Notes under the pieces: generated by a model
The model's database searches: none
What the model was told of the DNA's origin: nothing
The model's input: the letters and a program-made list of their open reading frames with translations, nothing else
Assembly: GCA_023512835.1 (NCBI GenBank)
Contig: CM042090.1
Coordinates: forward strand, 14,059,617 to 14,123,616
Direction of reading: 5' to 3'
Origin: Taxillus chinensis
Lineage: Eukaryota > Streptophyta > Magnoliopsida > Santalales > Loranthaceae
DNA: 64,000 nucleotides
Program-made: the position numbers and the translations under genes
Shown here: positions 62,295-64,000 of the stretch, piece after piece
Layout of the letters: every line of letters starts with the position of its first letter
Numbering within the stretch: the stretch's first letter is position 1

Positions 62295-63310
62295 ATGGGG
62301 TTGGAGAGGGAAGTGGAAGGACTCAGAGTGATAGAGCGAGAGGTAGGGACCTGGATGGTACCCTTTCTGTTCATTTTCTTTCTGTCAATGCGGTGGATCT
62401 CTGCAAACTCCGAAGGTTTGTATGTTCGATTTTTGTTGTTTTTCATTATTTCTCTACGCTGATTTGTTGCCACACAAGCCTGTGATTTTGCTTACGCTGA
62501 TTGTTGTGTTATGGTGTTCATTCGAAGCGGCCTGTGCTTTGAATTTTTCCGTTTATTGATGCGTGGTTTCAATTTCTGTTGAATTTTGGGAAACGGGTTG
62601 TCGGATTCAGTAGTTTGGGGAATAATAATATAGGGATATTTTTCTTTGTTTAGAGAAGTATCCAGATTCCGGTTCTGGGCATGTATTGCATGCTGAGATA
62701 TCACTCCACTTTGAAACATCAGTGTTTTATTGTTACACTACTTTCTTGCAACGAAACAGCCTCATTTTTGCTAGTTTTGCAACTTCTCTCTCTCTCTCTA
62801 TCTCTGCTGGTTTGTGGTTCTTGCTACTTATTGGAATCTGACTTACAAGCACCTTCAATTTTTAATCTGCTTAGCAGTGCCTAAAAGTTTGAATGTGATG
62901 AAAATGTAGTAGTTCATGCGGTACCTGCTTATTTTTGCTCCGTCATACAACAGGTGATGCTTTGCATACCTTTATGACCAGCTTAGTCGATCCTGACAAT
63001 ATCCTACAGAGCTGGGATCCCACACTCGACAATCCTTGCAACTGGTTTCATGTAACCTGCAACAATGACAACCTTGTCATAAGAGTGTGAGTATTTTTTT
63101 TAATTCTAGTACCCCCAATCTTTTGAGGTCATTCTATTTAATTAAGTTTAAAGTTATCATTTAGGATGTTTTTCTTATAAAATTTTCTTGTTTGTAATTT
63201 TTTTAGTGATCTTGGAAATGCCAATCTCTCTGGTTCATTGGTCTCAGAGCTTGGGACACTTGAGAATTTGCAGTACCTGTAAGTCGTGATCTTTTGCATG
63301 AAAAGCAGCT

Positions 63311-63356
<46 letters not shown>

Positions 63357-64000
63357 TATAGAAACGCGTAATTGAGGAAACTACCACCATACTAGTTCAC
63401 CAATAAGTCCTCACGAATGATTCAAAAACATCATGACAATTTTTATCATTGCATCTCTAACTGATTGCTAAAAATTTATATAGATGGAAAATGGAAATGC
63501 TTAGCAACAATGCTGCCACTTCATAGTTATTGCCCATTTTCTTCCCTCAATCTCTATACAACACACAAATTTCAAGAGTTATAGTTTGAACTGAACCGAA
63601 TCAATTCAAATAATATAAGGATGAGATTGTTTCAAATTGAAGTACAGGGACACTACTGCAAGTCTGCTACCCTTTGAACCTTTATTACTTTATTGTTGCA
63701 AATTTTCTCATAAAATTTTAATATTATTATTCATGACAGGGAGCTTTATGGTAATAACATAAGTGGACCAATACCTAAAGATCTTGGGAATCTGACTAGC
63801 TTAATTAGCTTGGATCTTTACACAAACAGCTTCACCGGTGGCATTCCAGAGACGCTGGGCAGGCTGAAAAAATTGCGTTTCCTGTGTGTATACACCATTC
63901 ATGTCCTACAGTATATATATTTGTTATAATCCGAGCACTAATATCTGTTTGCTTTTGTTGCTTTTTCAATAACTTTTTGTTTCACTTGTCCATGGACTGT
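62295..64000 (+). CDS. SERK-like LRR receptor kinase, copy B, 3' truncated by window end
   Basis: Exons seen: 62295-62415, 62954-63086, 63207-63278, 63740-63883; intron 4 runs off the window. Phases and lengths equal copy A. Encodes signal peptide, LRRNT ([15 protein letters not shown]) and the first LRRs ([17 protein letters not shown]...). At the second Met position of copy A it has Ile (LRVIERE), so the first ATG is the only near start. Intron 1 is about 120 bp longer than in A (62809-62930), and intron 3 has a long (CT)n at about 63313-63352. The window does not show whether B keeps its transmembrane and kinase domains. It may be the functional parent of A. Confidence 0.85.

Noticed and set aside
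1..64000. tRNA, rRNA or snoRNA genes
   Set aside because: No A/B-box pair, anticodon stem pattern or conserved rRNA segment was recognised by eye; a covariance-model search would be needed to exclude small RNAs.

Overview
This is nuclear DNA from a flowering plant, probably a eudicot. The evidence is intron-rich genes with GT-AG splice sites, AT-rich introns and spacers, LTR-retrotransposon remnants, MITEs, and plant-specific families (GH9 endoglucanase, SERK, DAWDLE). The species cannot be fixed from the sequence alone.

Region 1 (1-39,006) is a head-to-tail array of an about 4.77 kb unit. Each unit carries one six-exon gene for a secreted GH9 (subclass B) endo-beta-1,4-glucanase plus an about 2.24 kb spacer with its own TATA promoter. 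Seven full copies (2-8) and one 5'-truncated copy (1) are present, and the window opens inside the array. The units are nearly identical, so amplification or homogenisation is recent. Every copy carries a frameshift in the same C-run of exon 2 (C7 or C8; the family frame needs C6). Six of eight also have an extra G just before the catalytic glutamate motif in exon 6, and several have private one-base indels. Copy 4 is the least damaged, with only the C-run lesion. As written, none encodes a full enzyme; a homopolymer consensus error and true pseudogenes are both open. A 2.2 kb solo LTR sits in the first spacer.

Region 2 (39,007-40,380) is the scrambled right edge of the array: three non-contiguous pieces of the unit joined in the wrong order.

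Region 3 (40,381-50,200) is a patchwork of gene fragments: an N-terminal DAWDLE/SNIP1 (DDL) pseudogene without its FHA domain (minus), a small two-exon gene for a 78-residue DFRP-like protein (minus, apparently intact), and internal exons of exocyst SEC6 (plus) interrupted by a 322 bp solo LTR.

Region 4 (50,200-53,960) is AT-rich and repeat-rich: a long (GA)n tract, three Tourist-like MITEs of 382-384 bp with 3 bp TTA/TAA target duplications, and decayed relatives.

Region 5 (53,960-64,000) holds a tandem pair of SERK-type LRR receptor kinase genes. The first (A) has an open, correctly spliced seven-exon frame for signal peptide plus LRR ectodomain (252 residues) that ends before a transmembrane segment; its kinase survives only as eroded exon pieces downstream. 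Its intron 4 contains a 280 bp solo LTR. The second (B) is cut by the window end after exon 4.

Functionally, the GH9 genes would act in cell-wall remodelling and the SERK genes in co-receptor signalling. There is no sign that the two loci work together. The main story is duplication followed by decay, with two open questions: whether any GH9 copy is functional, and whether SERK A makes a soluble ectodomain.
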